Shown here: positions 34,901 through 43,781 of the stretch, one piece after another
Layout of the letters: every line of letters begins with the position of its first letter
How positions within the stretch are numbered: the stretch's first letter is position 1
NCBI GenBank assembly: GCA_902570695.1
Contig: CACFZE010000001.1
Coordinates: 124,001-188,000 of the forward strand
DNA from: an uncultured Pelagibacteraceae bacterium
Lineage (GTDB): Bacteria > Pseudomonadota > Alphaproteobacteria > Pelagibacterales > Pelagibacteraceae
Reading direction: 5' to 3'
DNA: 64,000 nucleotides
Notes under the pieces: model-generated
Database searches by the model: none
Seen by the model: the letters and a program-made list of their open reading frames with translations, nothing else
What the model was told of the DNA's origin: nothing
Position numbers and translations under genes: made by a program

Positions 34901-35592
34901 TAATAACCTTTGCTATATTTTGTTTCTAATCTATTTAATAATTGCATGCTTAAAAATGTAAGCATTAAATATAGAACTGCTGCAAATGAGTAAAAAAACA
35001 ATGGATCTCTAGTTGAGCCAGCTGCGATATATGATTGTCTCATTATTTCAACTAAACCAGTTACAGATATAAGAGAAGTATCTTTTAATGTAATTTGCCA
35101 AACATTACTTAAGTTTGGAATTGCTAGTCTTAGCATTTGAGGCAAAATAATTTTAAAGAAGTAAATATATTTATTAAATCCTAAAACTTTTGCAGCTTCA
35201 AACTGACCTTTATCAATTGATTGTAGTGCTCCTCTAAATACTTCGGTTGAGTACGCTCCTGATATTATTCCTATTGAAAATGAACCTGTTAAAAAAGCAT
35301 TAATTTCGATATAATCATTATAACCAAATATTGAAGCAACAAACATAATTGCTCCACTTCCACCAAAGAAAAATAAATAAATTACTAGAAGCTCTGGCAC
35401 ACCTCTAATAACAGTGGTGTATGCATTGCCAATAGAATTAAGGAATTTATTATTAGATAATTTTAATGGAGTAAATAAAGCAGCAAATATAAAGCCAATT
35501 ATCATTGCGGTTATAGAGACCGCAATTGTCATTAAGGTTGCAAAGAATAACTCGTCTCCCCAACCTTTATCACCAAAATATAGAAGTTCCAT
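34900..35592 (-). CDS. Polar amino acid ABC transporter permease (HisQ-like)
   Basis: The second permease of the heterodimer, 230 residues with about five helices and the EAA loop EAAKVLGFNKYIYFFKIILP. The RGVPELLVIYLFFFG segment matches HisQ/ArtQ-type permeases. The start ATG 35592 lies 6 bases after a strong hairpin that separates it from the binding-protein gene, and I see no good Shine-Dalgarno there, suggesting low or structure-dependent translation. It shares one base with the next permease gene. Substrate as for the operon: a polar amino acid, inferred. Confidence 0.9.
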   Translation of the reverse strand: MELLYFGDKGWGDELFFATLMTIAVSITAMIIGFIFAALFTPLKLSNNKFLNSIGNAYTTVIRGVPELLVIYLFFFGGSGAIMFVASIFGYNDYIEINAFLTGSFSIGIISGAYSTEVFRGALQSIDKGQFEAAKVLGFNKYIYFFKIILPQMLRLAIPNLSNVWQITLKDTSLISVTGLVEIMRQSYIAAGSTRDPLFFYSFAAVLYLMLTFLSMQLLNRLETKYSKGY

Positions 35593-35598
35593 AATATA

Positions 35599-35618
35599 GG
35601 TGGCTAATTATAGCCACC
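35599..35618 (-). terminator. Hairpin between amino acid binding-protein gene and permease genes
   Basis: A perfect 8-bp stem, GGTGGCTA/TAGCCACC with a 4-base loop, lies in the 39-base gap between the binding-protein gene and the HisQ-like permease. No T-run follows, so it is more likely an mRNA stabiliser for the upstream message or a partial attenuator than a full terminator. The permease start is 6 bases beyond it. Confidence 0.65.
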
Positions 35619-35631
35619 CATAAATAATTTA

Positions 35632-36459
35632 TTACATAGACGCGTCAAAACCAAAATGTTTTATAGCAAGCTTACTAATAATGCCATCATCTCTAGCTTT
35701 ATCAATTGCTGCATTAAAATCATTTAAAAGTTTAGAGTCACCTTTTCTAATACCTACACCAACTCCATTTCCAAAATCTCCACCTGCAAATGTTGGTCCA
35801 GTTAACACAACTTCTTTACCAGATTTCTCTGCATAATCTGTAAAAGCAACTGCTGCAGCTAGTGCTGCATCTATTCTACCAGCAGATAAATCTAAGTTTA
35901 CTTCGTCCTGAGTTTTGTAAGTTCTAATTTTTACATTACCCATTAAACCAGACTCTAGAAAGTTCTGGTGAATTGTTGCTGTTTGTACACCAATAGTTTT
36001 ACCTTTAAATGCTTTGGTCAAAACATCTAGTGTTGCTTGTTCATCAGCACTTACATCAGATAAATTTATAGCTGACATTGTTTTAAGGCCTTCGTTTTTC
36101 GATCCTTTAATAACAGCTAATGATGCAACTTCATCAGCATAACCTTGAGAAAAGTTTATTGTTTTCATTCTCTCACCAGTTATTGACATTCCAGCCATGA
36201 TGGCATCAAATTTTCTTGAGACTAAAGCTGGTATCATCCCATCCCAGTCTTGCTCTACAATTGTGCAATCATGATTCATAATTTTACATAATTCATTTGC
36301 TAATTCGACTTCAAAGCCAATCAAATTTCCAGCTGAATCTTTAGAATTCCAAGGCGGATATGCACCTTCAGTTCCTATTTTAATTTGATCTGCAATTGAA
36401 GAAATTGTTAGAAATGATGATATTAAAATACCAAGTCCTAATACTTTTAATTTTTTCAT
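35632..36459 (-). CDS. Polar amino acid ABC transporter periplasmic binding protein
   Basis: A 275-residue type II periplasmic binding protein of the HisJ/ArgT group. The signal peptide covers about residues 1-23. The mature part opens DQIKIGTEGAYPPWN, has IGFEVELANELCKIM with the family's ligand-contacting region, DWDGMIPALVSRKFDAIMAGMSIT, and DLSAGRIDAALAAAVA near the end, all family features. GGAGG lies 8 bases before the ATG. The ligand is probably a basic or polar amino acid. First gene of the operon, followed by a stable hairpin and two permeases. Confidence 0.92.
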   Translation of the reverse strand: MKKLKVLGLGILISSFLTISSIADQIKIGTEGAYPPWNSKDSAGNLIGFEVELANELCKIMNHDCTIVEQDWDGMIPALVSRKFDAIMAGMSITGERMKTINFSQGYADEVASLAVIKGSKNEGLKTMSAINLSDVSADEQATLDVLTKAFKGKTIGVQTATIHQNFLESGLMGNVKIRTYKTQDEVNLDLSAGRIDAALAAAVAFTDYAEKSGKEVVLTGPTFAGGDFGNGVGVGIRKGDSKLLNDFNAAIDKARDDGIISKLAIKHFGFDASM

Positions 36460-36519
36460 TTTTTTTCCTCCAAAAATTTTAAAGATTATTTCATAAAATT
36501 ATTGTTTTAAAAAGAAAAA

Positions 36520-37560
36520 TTAATGATTTATTGACGAGGAAAAATTCCAAGAACAATCGAAACTTGGTATATAAACTCTTGAAAGTTTTGTATTTCCAAA
36601 ATTTTTGTTAAAAACATTTAACCAATTTTCAACTTGTTTTGGTTTTTTGTCTTGGCTTCCTACTTGAGCAGTAATTACACCTTTGGGTTTTAAAATTCTT
36701 TCTAAAGATGACATATTTTTTGCAGCCAAATCTATACAAAATTGATCATCATTCAGATCTACAAATATTTGATCATAAGTATTGTCTTTGACAGATTTAA
36801 TACTTTCAAAAGCATCTCCCCAAACGCATTTAACTGAATTTTTTTCTGTGGCCTTCTCACCAATTTTACTTAGATGTTTATCACACACATCCACAACTTC
36901 AGGATCTAATTCATACCAATCTATAAAGCCAAAGTTTTGTGAAATGCATTCTCTTGCAACACCACCATCACCTCCACCAATAATTGCAGCTTTTTCTTTG
37001 TTTGAATTTAAATTAAGACCTGAATTTACAAAGGTTGAGCTATATAAATGTTCATCACTTTCAGCTACTTGTATTTCATTATCAATAAATAAAGCTTTTC
37101 CAAATTGTTCTAAATCAAGTATTTCAATATATTGACCTACTTTAGATTTAAAATTTTCTAAAACTCTATTAGCAACATATGATTTTTTTAAACCTGGGGA
37201 ACTATAATTGTCATGATAAAGATCAATAGTATCTCTATTAAATTCTTTAATTATTATATTTGTATGTTCCATCTCATCTTTTATTATATCTAGAGAAACT
37301 TTTGGTGATACTTTTCCACATGTAAAAAAATCAAAGCTTACAATTTCTTTTTCTGGGAAAGTATGAAAACTAATGTGGCTTTCAGCAAGCAAAGCGACCA
37401 ATGTAAATCCTTGTGGCTCGAATTTATATTTAGAAATTTTTAAAACTGTTACTTTTGCTGCTTTAGCAATTTTATAAACTAACTTTTCATAAAATTCGGG
37501 AGTATATTCCTTTTTAGTTCCAACTATATCCAGTGTTATATGTTCCCCAACTTTTTCCAT
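36520..37560 (-). CDS. Fused S-adenosylmethionine decarboxylase-spermidine synthase
   Basis: A single 346-residue protein with two polyamine enzymes. Residues 1 to about 110 are AdoMet decarboxylase of the bacterial SpeD/SpeH type: LLAESHISFHTFPE, where self-cleavage between Glu60 and Ser61 would create the pyruvoyl group, and FDFFTCGK with the catalytic Cys. From about residue 125 it is spermidine synthase: FIDNEIQVAESDEHLYSS, IIGGGDGGVARE for decarboxylated AdoMet binding, YELDPEVVD and VDLNDD. The separate proteins are normally about 120 and 280 residues. The product pathway releases methylthioadenosine, which mtnP, mtnA and apt nearby can salvage. Confidence 0.9.
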   Translation of the reverse strand: MEKVGEHITLDIVGTKKEYTPEFYEKLVYKIAKAAKVTVLKISKYKFEPQGFTLVALLAESHISFHTFPEKEIVSFDFFTCGKVSPKVSLDIIKDEMEHTNIIIKEFNRDTIDLYHDNYSSPGLKKSYVANRVLENFKSKVGQYIEILDLEQFGKALFIDNEIQVAESDEHLYSSTFVNSGLNLNSNKEKAAIIGGGDGGVARECISQNFGFIDWYELDPEVVDVCDKHLSKIGEKATEKNSVKCVWGDAFESIKSVKDNTYDQIFVDLNDDQFCIDLAAKNMSSLERILKPKGVITAQVGSQDKKPKQVENWLNVFNKNFGNTKLSRVYIPSFDCSWNFSSSINH

Positions 37561-37649
37561 AAGAATTTAATATATATCTTTTTTAACTAACGAAATTTTT
37601 TACTTCTTTCAAACAAAAAACTATTATAATAATTTATTGAGGATAAACA

Positions 37650-39683
37650 TTGAAAAACAATTGGTCAGAAAACGAAGCTAAAAAATATATTAAAAAGTAT
37701 AAGAAATTAGGTCATTCTGAGGATATGGCTTTAAGAGTTTATACAACTAGGCTTCTCGGAAGAAATCCAGAATTGGTACTGCATGGTGGTGGCAATACAT
37801 CGGTTAAGACAAAAATCAAAGATATAGATGGTAAATATTATAATGTTCTTTGCGTAAAAGGCAGCGGATGGGATATGGCAGAAATTGAACCAGCGGGTTT
37901 GCCAGCAGTTAAATTAAATCCATTGCTTACTATGAAAAAAAAGAAAACACTCTCTGATGATGACATGGTTGCTTTTCAAAAAAAAAATTTGATAGATACA
38001 AAATCGCCCAATCCATCAGTTGAAACTTTTTTACATGCATTTTTACCATTTAAATTTGTTGATCACACTCATTCTGATGCAATTATGAAAATCACTAATA
38101 GACCAAATGGAGAAATGCTATCAAAAAAAATATTTGGTAAAAAAACTGCAATAGTACCCTATGTAATGCCAGGATTTAAATTAGCGCAAAAAATAAATGA
38201 AGTTTATTCTAAAAACCCAAATATAAACTGTTTAATTTTATTAAACCACGGAATTTTTACATTTGCTGATAATGCAAAAGATGCTTATAGTTTAATGATT
38301 AAGTATATATCTGATGCTGAAAAAACTTTAACCAAACTAAAAAAGAAAAAAATAAAACAGATAAAGAAAACTAAATTTAATTTCTCAACTGCAGATATAG
38401 CTCCTATATTGAGAGGTCTTTTATCTGAAAAAAATGATAACAAATTTATCTTAAATTTTAAAAAAAATAGTAAGTTGGATTATTTTATTAATGGTAAAGA
38501 TATAAATAGATACTCAAATGAAGGAACGGCTACCCCTGATCATGTTATAAGAGTTAAACCATTTCCTTTAGTAATATCACCAAAAGCAAACTGTACTTTA
38601 GATGAATTTAAAAATTTAGCTGAAAAAAAATTCAAAGAATATAGGCAAAAATATAAAAAATATTTTGAAACTAATAAGAAAAAAACTAAAGAAAAAAAAG
38701 TAATGCTTGATACATCTCCTAGAGTAATTCTAGTTCAGAATTTTGGTTTATTTGCAGTAGGAGATACCTTAAAAGCTTCAAAAATTGCAGGAGATTTAAC
38801 TCAAACTAATGCCAATGTAATTTCAAGTGTTGAGGAAACATCCAGATATAAATTTTTATCGAAAAAAGACTTATTTGATGTTGAGTATTGGTCCTTGGAA
38901 CAAGCAAAATTAAACAAAGCAAAAAAAGAATTGCAAGGCAACGTTGTTGTTATCACTGGTAGCACTGGTGAAATTGGTAAAGCAACATATAAATTATTCA
39001 AAAAATATGGAGCTGAAGTTGTTTTACTTGATATTAATAAAAGTAAGATAAATGATTTGCAGACTAAAATAAGTGATCTTTGTATTCACTGTGATGTAAC
39101 CAGCAAACAAAGTGTAAAAAAAGCATTTAGTAAAATTTTGGAAATATATGGAGGTGTAGACATTTTAATATCAAATGCTGGAACTGCTATGGGTGGATCA
39201 ATTGCAGAAGTTAATGATGAAATACTTCGAAAAAGTTTTGAAGATAATTTTTTTTCACATCAAAATTGTGCTTCAGAGGCTGTAAAAATTATGAAAAAAC
39301 AAAATATAAATGGATGTTTGTTATTTAATATATCAAAGCAATCAGTTAATCCTGGTAAAAATTTTGGACCATATGGATTGCCTAAGTCTGCGCTTTTAAA
39401 TTTGTGTAAACAATATGCAGTTGATTATGGACACCTTGGTATTAGATCAAATGGTGTTAATGCTGATAGAATTAGAAGTGGTTTATTAAATGATAAAATG
39501 ATTAAACAAAGAGCAAAGGCTAGAGAAGTAACAATGGATCAATATATGAGTGGCAATCTATTGTTAAGCGAAGTTAAAGCAGATGATGTAGCCAAAGCTT
39601 TTTATCATCTTGCAATATCAAAAAAATCAACTGGAGCAGTACTAACTGTAGACGGTGGAAATATTGCAGCTTCTTTAAGATAA
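37650..39683 (+). CDS. Bifunctional class II aldolase/short-chain dehydrogenase
   Basis: A 677-residue fusion. Residues 1 to about 270 form a class II aldolase/adducin domain with HGGGNTSVK (phosphate site), the metal-binding VDHTHSDAI and LLNHGIFTF. From about residue 430 a short-chain dehydrogenase follows, with ITGSTGEIGKAT (cofactor), SNAGTAMGG and the catalytic YGLPK pair. The architecture is that of rhamnulose-1-phosphate aldolase/lactaldehyde dehydrogenase fusions, but no rhamnose genes are here. Beside mtnA and mtnP it could act on 5-methylthioribulose-1-phosphate. The start is TTG 37650, with TGAGG eight bases upstream. A TATAAT lies at 37625-37630, about 20 bases before the start. 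Convergent with mtnA, no gap. Confidence 0.87.
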   Translation: MKNNWSENEAKKYIKKYKKLGHSEDMALRVYTTRLLGRNPELVLHGGGNTSVKTKIKDIDGKYYNVLCVKGSGWDMAEIEPAGLPAVKLNPLLTMKKKKTLSDDDMVAFQKKNLIDTKSPNPSVETFLHAFLPFKFVDHTHSDAIMKITNRPNGEMLSKKIFGKKTAIVPYVMPGFKLAQKINEVYSKNPNINCLILLNHGIFTFADNAKDAYSLMIKYISDAEKTLTKLKKKKIKQIKKTKFNFSTADIAPILRGLLSEKNDNKFILNFKKNSKLDYFINGKDINRYSNEGTATPDHVIRVKPFPLVISPKANCTLDEFKNLAEKKFKEYRQKYKKYFETNKKKTKEKKVMLDTSPRVILVQNFGLFAVGDTLKASKIAGDLTQTNANVISSVEETSRYKFLSKKDLFDVEYWSLEQAKLNKAKKELQGNVVVITGSTGEIGKATYKLFKKYGAEVVLLDINKSKINDLQTKISDLCIHCDVTSKQSVKKAFSKILEIYGGVDILISNAGTAMGGSIAEVNDEILRKSFEDNFFSHQNCASEAVKIMKKQNINGCLLFNISKQSVNPGKNFGPYGLPKSALLNLCKQYAVDYGHLGIRSNGVNADRIRSGLLNDKMIKQRAKAREVTMDQYMSGNLLLSEVKADDVAKAFYHLAISKKSTGAVLTVDGGNIAASLR

Positions 39684-40760
39684 TTAATTAAATAACTTTT
39701 TTAAGCCTTCAGAAGAAGCATCGCAAACTCCCTTTTCTGTTATTAATGCAGTAACATATTTAGCAGGTGTTACATCAAAGGCTAAATTTAATGATTTGCT
39801 TTTTTCAGGATATATTAAAACTCTATCAACTTTATTATCTTTGTTAATTCCATCCACATGAGAAAGTTCTTTTGGATCTCTTTCTTCAATTGGAATATCT
39901 TTAGAGGTTTTTAAATTCCAATCTATAGTTGAACTTGGTAAAGCAACATAAAAAGGTACCTTGTTATCATGAGCTGCGAGGGCTTTTAAATATGTTCCAA
40001 TTTTATTGCACACATCTCCGTTAGATAATGTTCTATCTGTTCCAACAATACACATATCAACCTGTCCTCTTTGCATTAATATTCCACCTGTATTATCTGC
40101 TATAATTGTATTCGGAATTTCTTCTTCATTAAGTTCATATGATGTAAGGTTTGCTCCTTGATTTCTTGGTCTGGTTTCATCTACCCAAACATGTATTGGT
40201 ATTCCTTTTTTATGTGCATGATAAATAGGAGAAGTTGCTGTTCCCCAATCTATTGTAGCTAACCAACCTGCATTACAATGTGTGAGAATATTGACGGTAT
40301 CTTTTTTTTTATTATATATATCTTCAATAATATTTAATCCATTTTTACCAATACTTTCACAAAATCCCTCATCTTCTTTACAAATTTCTTTAGCTTCATT
40401 GAGTGCAACATTAAATAAATCTCCAGGTTCAACAAATGATAATTTGTTATTCATTCTATGAACTGCCCACTGAAGATTTATAGCCGTCGGCCTAGAAGCA
40501 ACTAATTCTTCTGAACTTTTTTTTATAAAATCTAAACTGTTATTTTCTTTTATAGCTAGAACTAATCCAAATGCAGCCGTTCCTCCAATTAATGGTGCAC
40601 CTCGAACTTCCATTGTTTTGATAGCATTTATAGCGTCTTTAACTGAACTTAATTCTTTTATTACAAATTTATGTGGAAGCTTTGTCTGATCTATAATTTT
40701 TACAACTTGTTTTTCTTCATCAAACCAAATTGTTTTATATTTAACACCATTAATTTTCAT
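39684..40760 (-). CDS. mtnA: Methylthioribose-1-phosphate isomerase
   Basis: Converts 5-methylthioribose-1-phosphate to 5-methylthioribulose-1-phosphate in methionine or methylthioadenosine salvage. The 358-residue protein has the eIF2B-like fold motifs EVRGAPLIGGTAAFG, the catalytic Cys in THCNAGWLAT, and the catalytic Asp in CIVGTDRTLSNGDV. It lies directly after mtnP and shares one base with it, so the two form an operon. The later MtnBCD enzymes of the methionine salvage cycle are not in this window. Convergent with the aldolase-dehydrogenase fusion gene, which may be the next enzyme. Confidence 0.93.
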   Translation of the reverse strand: MKINGVKYKTIWFDEEKQVVKIIDQTKLPHKFVIKELSSVKDAINAIKTMEVRGAPLIGGTAAFGLVLAIKENNSLDFIKKSSEELVASRPTAINLQWAVHRMNNKLSFVEPGDLFNVALNEAKEICKEDEGFCESIGKNGLNIIEDIYNKKKDTVNILTHCNAGWLATIDWGTATSPIYHAHKKGIPIHVWVDETRPRNQGANLTSYELNEEEIPNTIIADNTGGILMQRGQVDMCIVGTDRTLSNGDVCNKIGTYLKALAAHDNKVPFYVALPSSTIDWNLKTSKDIPIEERDPKELSHVDGINKDNKVDRVLIYPEKSKSLNLAFDVTPAKYVTALITEKGVCDASSEGLKKLFN

Positions 40761-41629
40761 TAATTAAGAACTCTTCCTGCTATTGTTTTTAATTTATCTT
40801 TAGTTTTTTGAGTTCTTTTTTCTGGAGCAGTAATTATAGCTACATCTAAACAATTATTAGCTGGATCATTTGGATCAATGTGATTTTCAAAGTTCTCTAT
40901 CAAATTTTTAATCATATTTTTAGCTTTTGCTGCATTATCTAAGAGTACTTTTATAACTTGTTGGACATCTACATTCTCATGATCTGGATGCCAGCAATCA
41001 TAATCAGTTACCATTGAAACTGAAGCATATCTAATTTCTGCTTCTCTTGCTAGTTTAGCTTCTGGCATATTTGTCATTCCAATAATATCAGCTTTCCAAG
41101 TTCTATATAGGTTTGATTCTGCTAATGTAGAAAATTGTGGCCCTTCCATTACAATATAAGTTCCACCTCTTTGATAAGGTATACTTTCTTTTTTTATAGC
41201 ATCTTCGCAAGCGTTCATCAGTCCATTTGAAGTTGGGTGTGCCATTGATACATGCGCCACAATCTCATCATCAAAAAAAGTTTTGTTTCTTGCAAAAGTT
41301 CTATCAATGAACTGATCAACGATAACAAATTTACCTGGAGGTAAATCTTCTTTTAAAGATCCAACAGCTGAAACAGAGACTATATCTGTAATGCCAAGTT
41401 GTTTAAGTGCATCAATATTTGCTCTAAAATTTATTTTTGATGGAGAAATAAAATGACCTTTTCCATGTCTTGGTAGAAAATATATTTCTTTATTATTGTA
41501 TTTTGCCTTTAATATTAAATCTGAGGGTTTTCCCCATGGAGTATTTAAATCTAAACTTTCTCTATCTTTAAACTCTTCAACATCATATAAGCCACTTCCA
41601 CCAATAATTGCTAATTTATTATTTGCCAT
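40760..41629 (-). CDS. mtnP: 5'-methylthioadenosine phosphorylase
   Basis: Splits methylthioadenosine with phosphate to adenine and 5-methylthioribose-1-phosphate. At 289 residues it has family length, with IIGGSGLYDVEEF at the start, the phosphate-binding FLPRHGKGH, VVMEGPQFSTLAES-like VMEGPQFSTLAES, and IGMTNMPEAKLAREAEIRYASVSMVTDYDCW, the substrate segment that distinguishes MTA phosphorylase. It shares one base with the downstream mtnA and is divergent from apt, 28 bases away, which recycles the adenine. Some relatives also take adenosine or 5'-deoxyadenosine. Confidence 0.93.
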   Translation of the reverse strand: MANNKLAIIGGSGLYDVEEFKDRESLDLNTPWGKPSDLILKAKYNNKEIYFLPRHGKGHFISPSKINFRANIDALKQLGITDIVSVSAVGSLKEDLPPGKFVIVDQFIDRTFARNKTFFDDEIVAHVSMAHPTSNGLMNACEDAIKKESIPYQRGGTYIVMEGPQFSTLAESNLYRTWKADIIGMTNMPEAKLAREAEIRYASVSMVTDYDCWHPDHENVDVQQVIKVLLDNAAKAKNMIKNLIENFENHIDPNDPANNCLDVAIITAPEKRTQKTKDKLKTIAGRVLN

Positions 41630-41657
41630 AGTATATTTTAGATTATAATTAAGTTTT

Positions 41658-42185
41658 ATGGATTTAAAAGAATATATTAGGTCGATTCAAGACTATCCGA
41701 AAAAAGGAATTCTATTTAGAGACATCACTACACTTATTAAGAACGAAGAAGCTTTCAAAGAGTGTATAAATCAAATTATAGAGAGAACTAAAAAATTTAA
41801 TTTTGATAAAATAGCTGCAGTGGAATCTAGGGGTTTTGTATTTGCTTCTGCTATTTCATATATCTTACATAAGCCATTTATAATGTTAAGAAAAAAAAAT
41901 AAATTACCTGCAGAAGTACATTCTGTTGATTTTGAACTAGAATATGGAACTGCTACAATTGAAGTTCACAAAGACTCATTCAAAGAAAACGAAAATATAT
42001 TAATTATTGATGATTTAATTGCTACAGGAGGTACCGCGGAAGCGGCTGCTAAATTAATTGAAATAGCAAAAAGCAAAGTTGCAGGATTTATTTTTGTAAT
42101 TAACTTATTTGATCTTGGTGGAACTAATAATTTGTTAAAAAAAGGATATAAAGTTGAGAATCTCGTTGATTTCCCAGGACATTAA
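41658..42185 (+). CDS. apt: Adenine phosphoribosyltransferase
   Basis: Makes AMP from adenine and PRPP. The 175-residue protein has the type I phosphoribosyltransferase layout: LKEYIRSIQDYPKKGILFRDITTL, AVESRGFVFASA, and the PRPP loop ILIIDDLIATGGTAEAA. The RKKNKLP segment with the adenine-specific neighbourhood supports Apt rather than Hpt. It is divergent from mtnP-mtnA, so adenine released by MtnP is recycled by the next gene. The GT-C-like membrane protein gene starts 4 bases after its stop, sharing a transcript for no obvious functional reason. Confidence 0.94.
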   Translation: MDLKEYIRSIQDYPKKGILFRDITTLIKNEEAFKECINQIIERTKKFNFDKIAAVESRGFVFASAISYILHKPFIMLRKKNKLPAEVHSVDFELEYGTATIEVHKDSFKENENILIIDDLIATGGTAEAAAKLIEIAKSKVAGFIFVINLFDLGGTNNLLKKGYKVENLVDFPGH

Positions 42186-42189
42186 AATT

Positions 42190-43566
42190 ATGAAAAATTT
42201 ATATAGTAGTTTTAATTTTAGTAAAATTAAATTATCAATAGAAACAAACCTAATCTTATTCGTAATTCTAACTTTTTTAATTAGTAGATTTATTACTTAT
42301 TTTTATCTTAAGATTTCAATTGATCCATATTGGATTTATGGGGTATGGCAACATATAAATCCAAAATATCTTGAAGAAAGTTTATTTTCTTCACTTTTAT
42401 ACTTCCATGCTCAACCACCTTTTTGGAATTTTATTTTAGGATTAGGAATTAAATTTGAAAACTTTTTACCCATAAAGATATATTTAAATTATTTAAATTT
42501 TTTATTTACGTTAATAATTTTAATTTACTCATGCAAAATATTGAAGTCTCTAAAATTAAATAAATTATATATTTATTTTATATCTCTAATTTTAATTACT
42601 TTATCCCCATCTATACTATTTTTTGAAAATTTACCTTTATACGCACATTTTACTTGTATGTTGTTATTTTTAATAAAATACTATTTTATAAAAGTATATG
42701 AAATCTATAAAATTAAATATGAATTATTAATTTATTTATTTTCGACACTTCTTATACTTAGCTGGAGCGCTTATATAATTTATTTTAATATTTTAATACT
42801 AATTTTATTAATTCCATTGATAATTAAAAAAAAAATAGTTTTAAGATCAATATTAATTTTTATATTTTTTTTTGTTTTAGGCTCATTACCATCAATTAAA
42901 AATAAAATCTTATTTGACTTTTTTGCTAACTCATCTTGGACAGGACTAAATGCAGCACAGTCAACAGGATATGATAGACAAAATTGGCCATTATGTAGTT
43001 TTGGAAAAGATAATTTAGATAAGCATAATTTATTTTACAAAAATTTGTTAAAAAAAAAAAATTATACCGATCATGAAATGTTGAATGACAAATCTTATAA
43101 TGATCTTGGTTATATTTATAAGTCAAAAAGCTGTGCAAACGAAGCTAAAAAATTTCTTATTTCTAATTTTTTTGAAATATCAAAACACAAGTTGCAAAGA
43201 TTTTTGTCTGTACATGGTCATTTATCAATTGATTTTGCTTTTAAACCTAGCAACTGGAAAATAATATTTCACACCCTTGAAGAATTAAATTACAATAATT
43301 TATTTAAGATAATCGTTTTTATTTTTTTTATTGCTAATTATGGCATTTATTTATTTATTTTGTATCACTCGCTTAAAAAAAAGCAAAAAAATCATATAGA
43401 CTATTTTGTTATTATCAACTTTATGCTTTATTCTTATCTCTTATTTGTATCTTTTTATGGCAGTACATGGGAGCAAGAAAGAATGAGATATAGTGGTTAT
43501 TCATTCATTATGATTTCAACTGCGATTATTTTTCATAAGCTATTAACTACGATCAAAAAAAATTAA
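42190..43566 (+). CDS. GT-C-like integral membrane glycosyltransferase candidate
   Basis: A roughly 458-residue membrane protein with about eleven helices and a large soluble region near residues 230-360. The track start at 42154 overlaps apt by 32 bases; ATG 42190, 4 bases after the apt stop, is more likely. After the first helix it has DPYWIYGVWQ and FHAQPPFWN, like the Asp and His-x-Pro-Pro loop of GT39/PMT-type lipid-linked sugar transferases. This makes a GT-C fold likely, but similarity is weak and the substrate is unknown. It contains a run of 12 A in the reading frame at 43050-43061, an AT-rich slippage-prone spot. Confidence 0.55.
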   Translation: MKNLYSSFNFSKIKLSIETNLILFVILTFLISRFITYFYLKISIDPYWIYGVWQHINPKYLEESLFSSLLYFHAQPPFWNFILGLGIKFENFLPIKIYLNYLNFLFTLIILIYSCKILKSLKLNKLYIYFISLILITLSPSILFFENLPLYAHFTCMLLFLIKYYFIKVYEIYKIKYELLIYLFSTLLILSWSAYIIYFNILILILLIPLIIKKKIVLRSILIFIFFFVLGSLPSIKNKILFDFFANSSWTGLNAAQSTGYDRQNWPLCSFGKDNLDKHNLFYKNLLKKKNYTDHEMLNDKSYNDLGYIYKSKSCANEAKKFLISNFFEISKHKLQRFLSVHGHLSIDFAFKPSNWKIIFHTLEELNYNNLFKIIVFIFFIANYGIYLFILYHSLKKKQKNHIDYFVIINFMLYSYLLFVSFYGSTWEQERMRYSGYSFIMISTAIIFHKLLTTIKKN

Positions 43567-43596
43567 ATTCTTAAATATTTTATTGATCTTTTTTAT

Positions 43597-43673
43597 TGGT
43601 AGCGGGAAGTGGGATCGAACCACTGACCTCGGGCTTATGAGTCCCGCGCTCTAACCAACTGAGCTACCCCGCC
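43597..43673 (-). tRNA. tRNA-Met (CAU anticodon)
   Basis: A complete cloverleaf on the minus strand, 77 bases with encoded CCA at 43599-43597. Acceptor GGCGGGG pairs with TCCCGCT (G-U at both ends), the D-arm is GCTC/GAGC, the anticodon loop is CTCATAA, and the T-arm AGTGG-TTCGATC-CCACT is perfect. The first acceptor pair is G-U rather than the C-A mismatch of initiator tRNA, so this should be elongator tRNA-Met; tRNA-Ile2 with a modified CAU cannot be fully ruled out. One anticodon stem pair is unusual: A31 opposite G39 does not pair. Confidence 0.93.
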
Positions 43674-43781
43674 GTAAATAATTGTTGTTTTATACTACTT
43701 TTATTTTTTGTTGCAAATAGACTTTACCAGTATGATCTATTTGTGATCAATAATTTATTAATTGCAAATAATGATTGTGTA

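Noticed and set aside
36782-37135. 117-residue plus-strand ORF inside the SpeD-SpeE fusion
   Set aside because: Antisense shadow over the GGGDGG region; no start signals.
36781-37561. Two genes speD and speE instead of a fusion
   Set aside because: A single open frame spans both domains without an internal stop, and no separate start with a ribosome site is evident at the junction.
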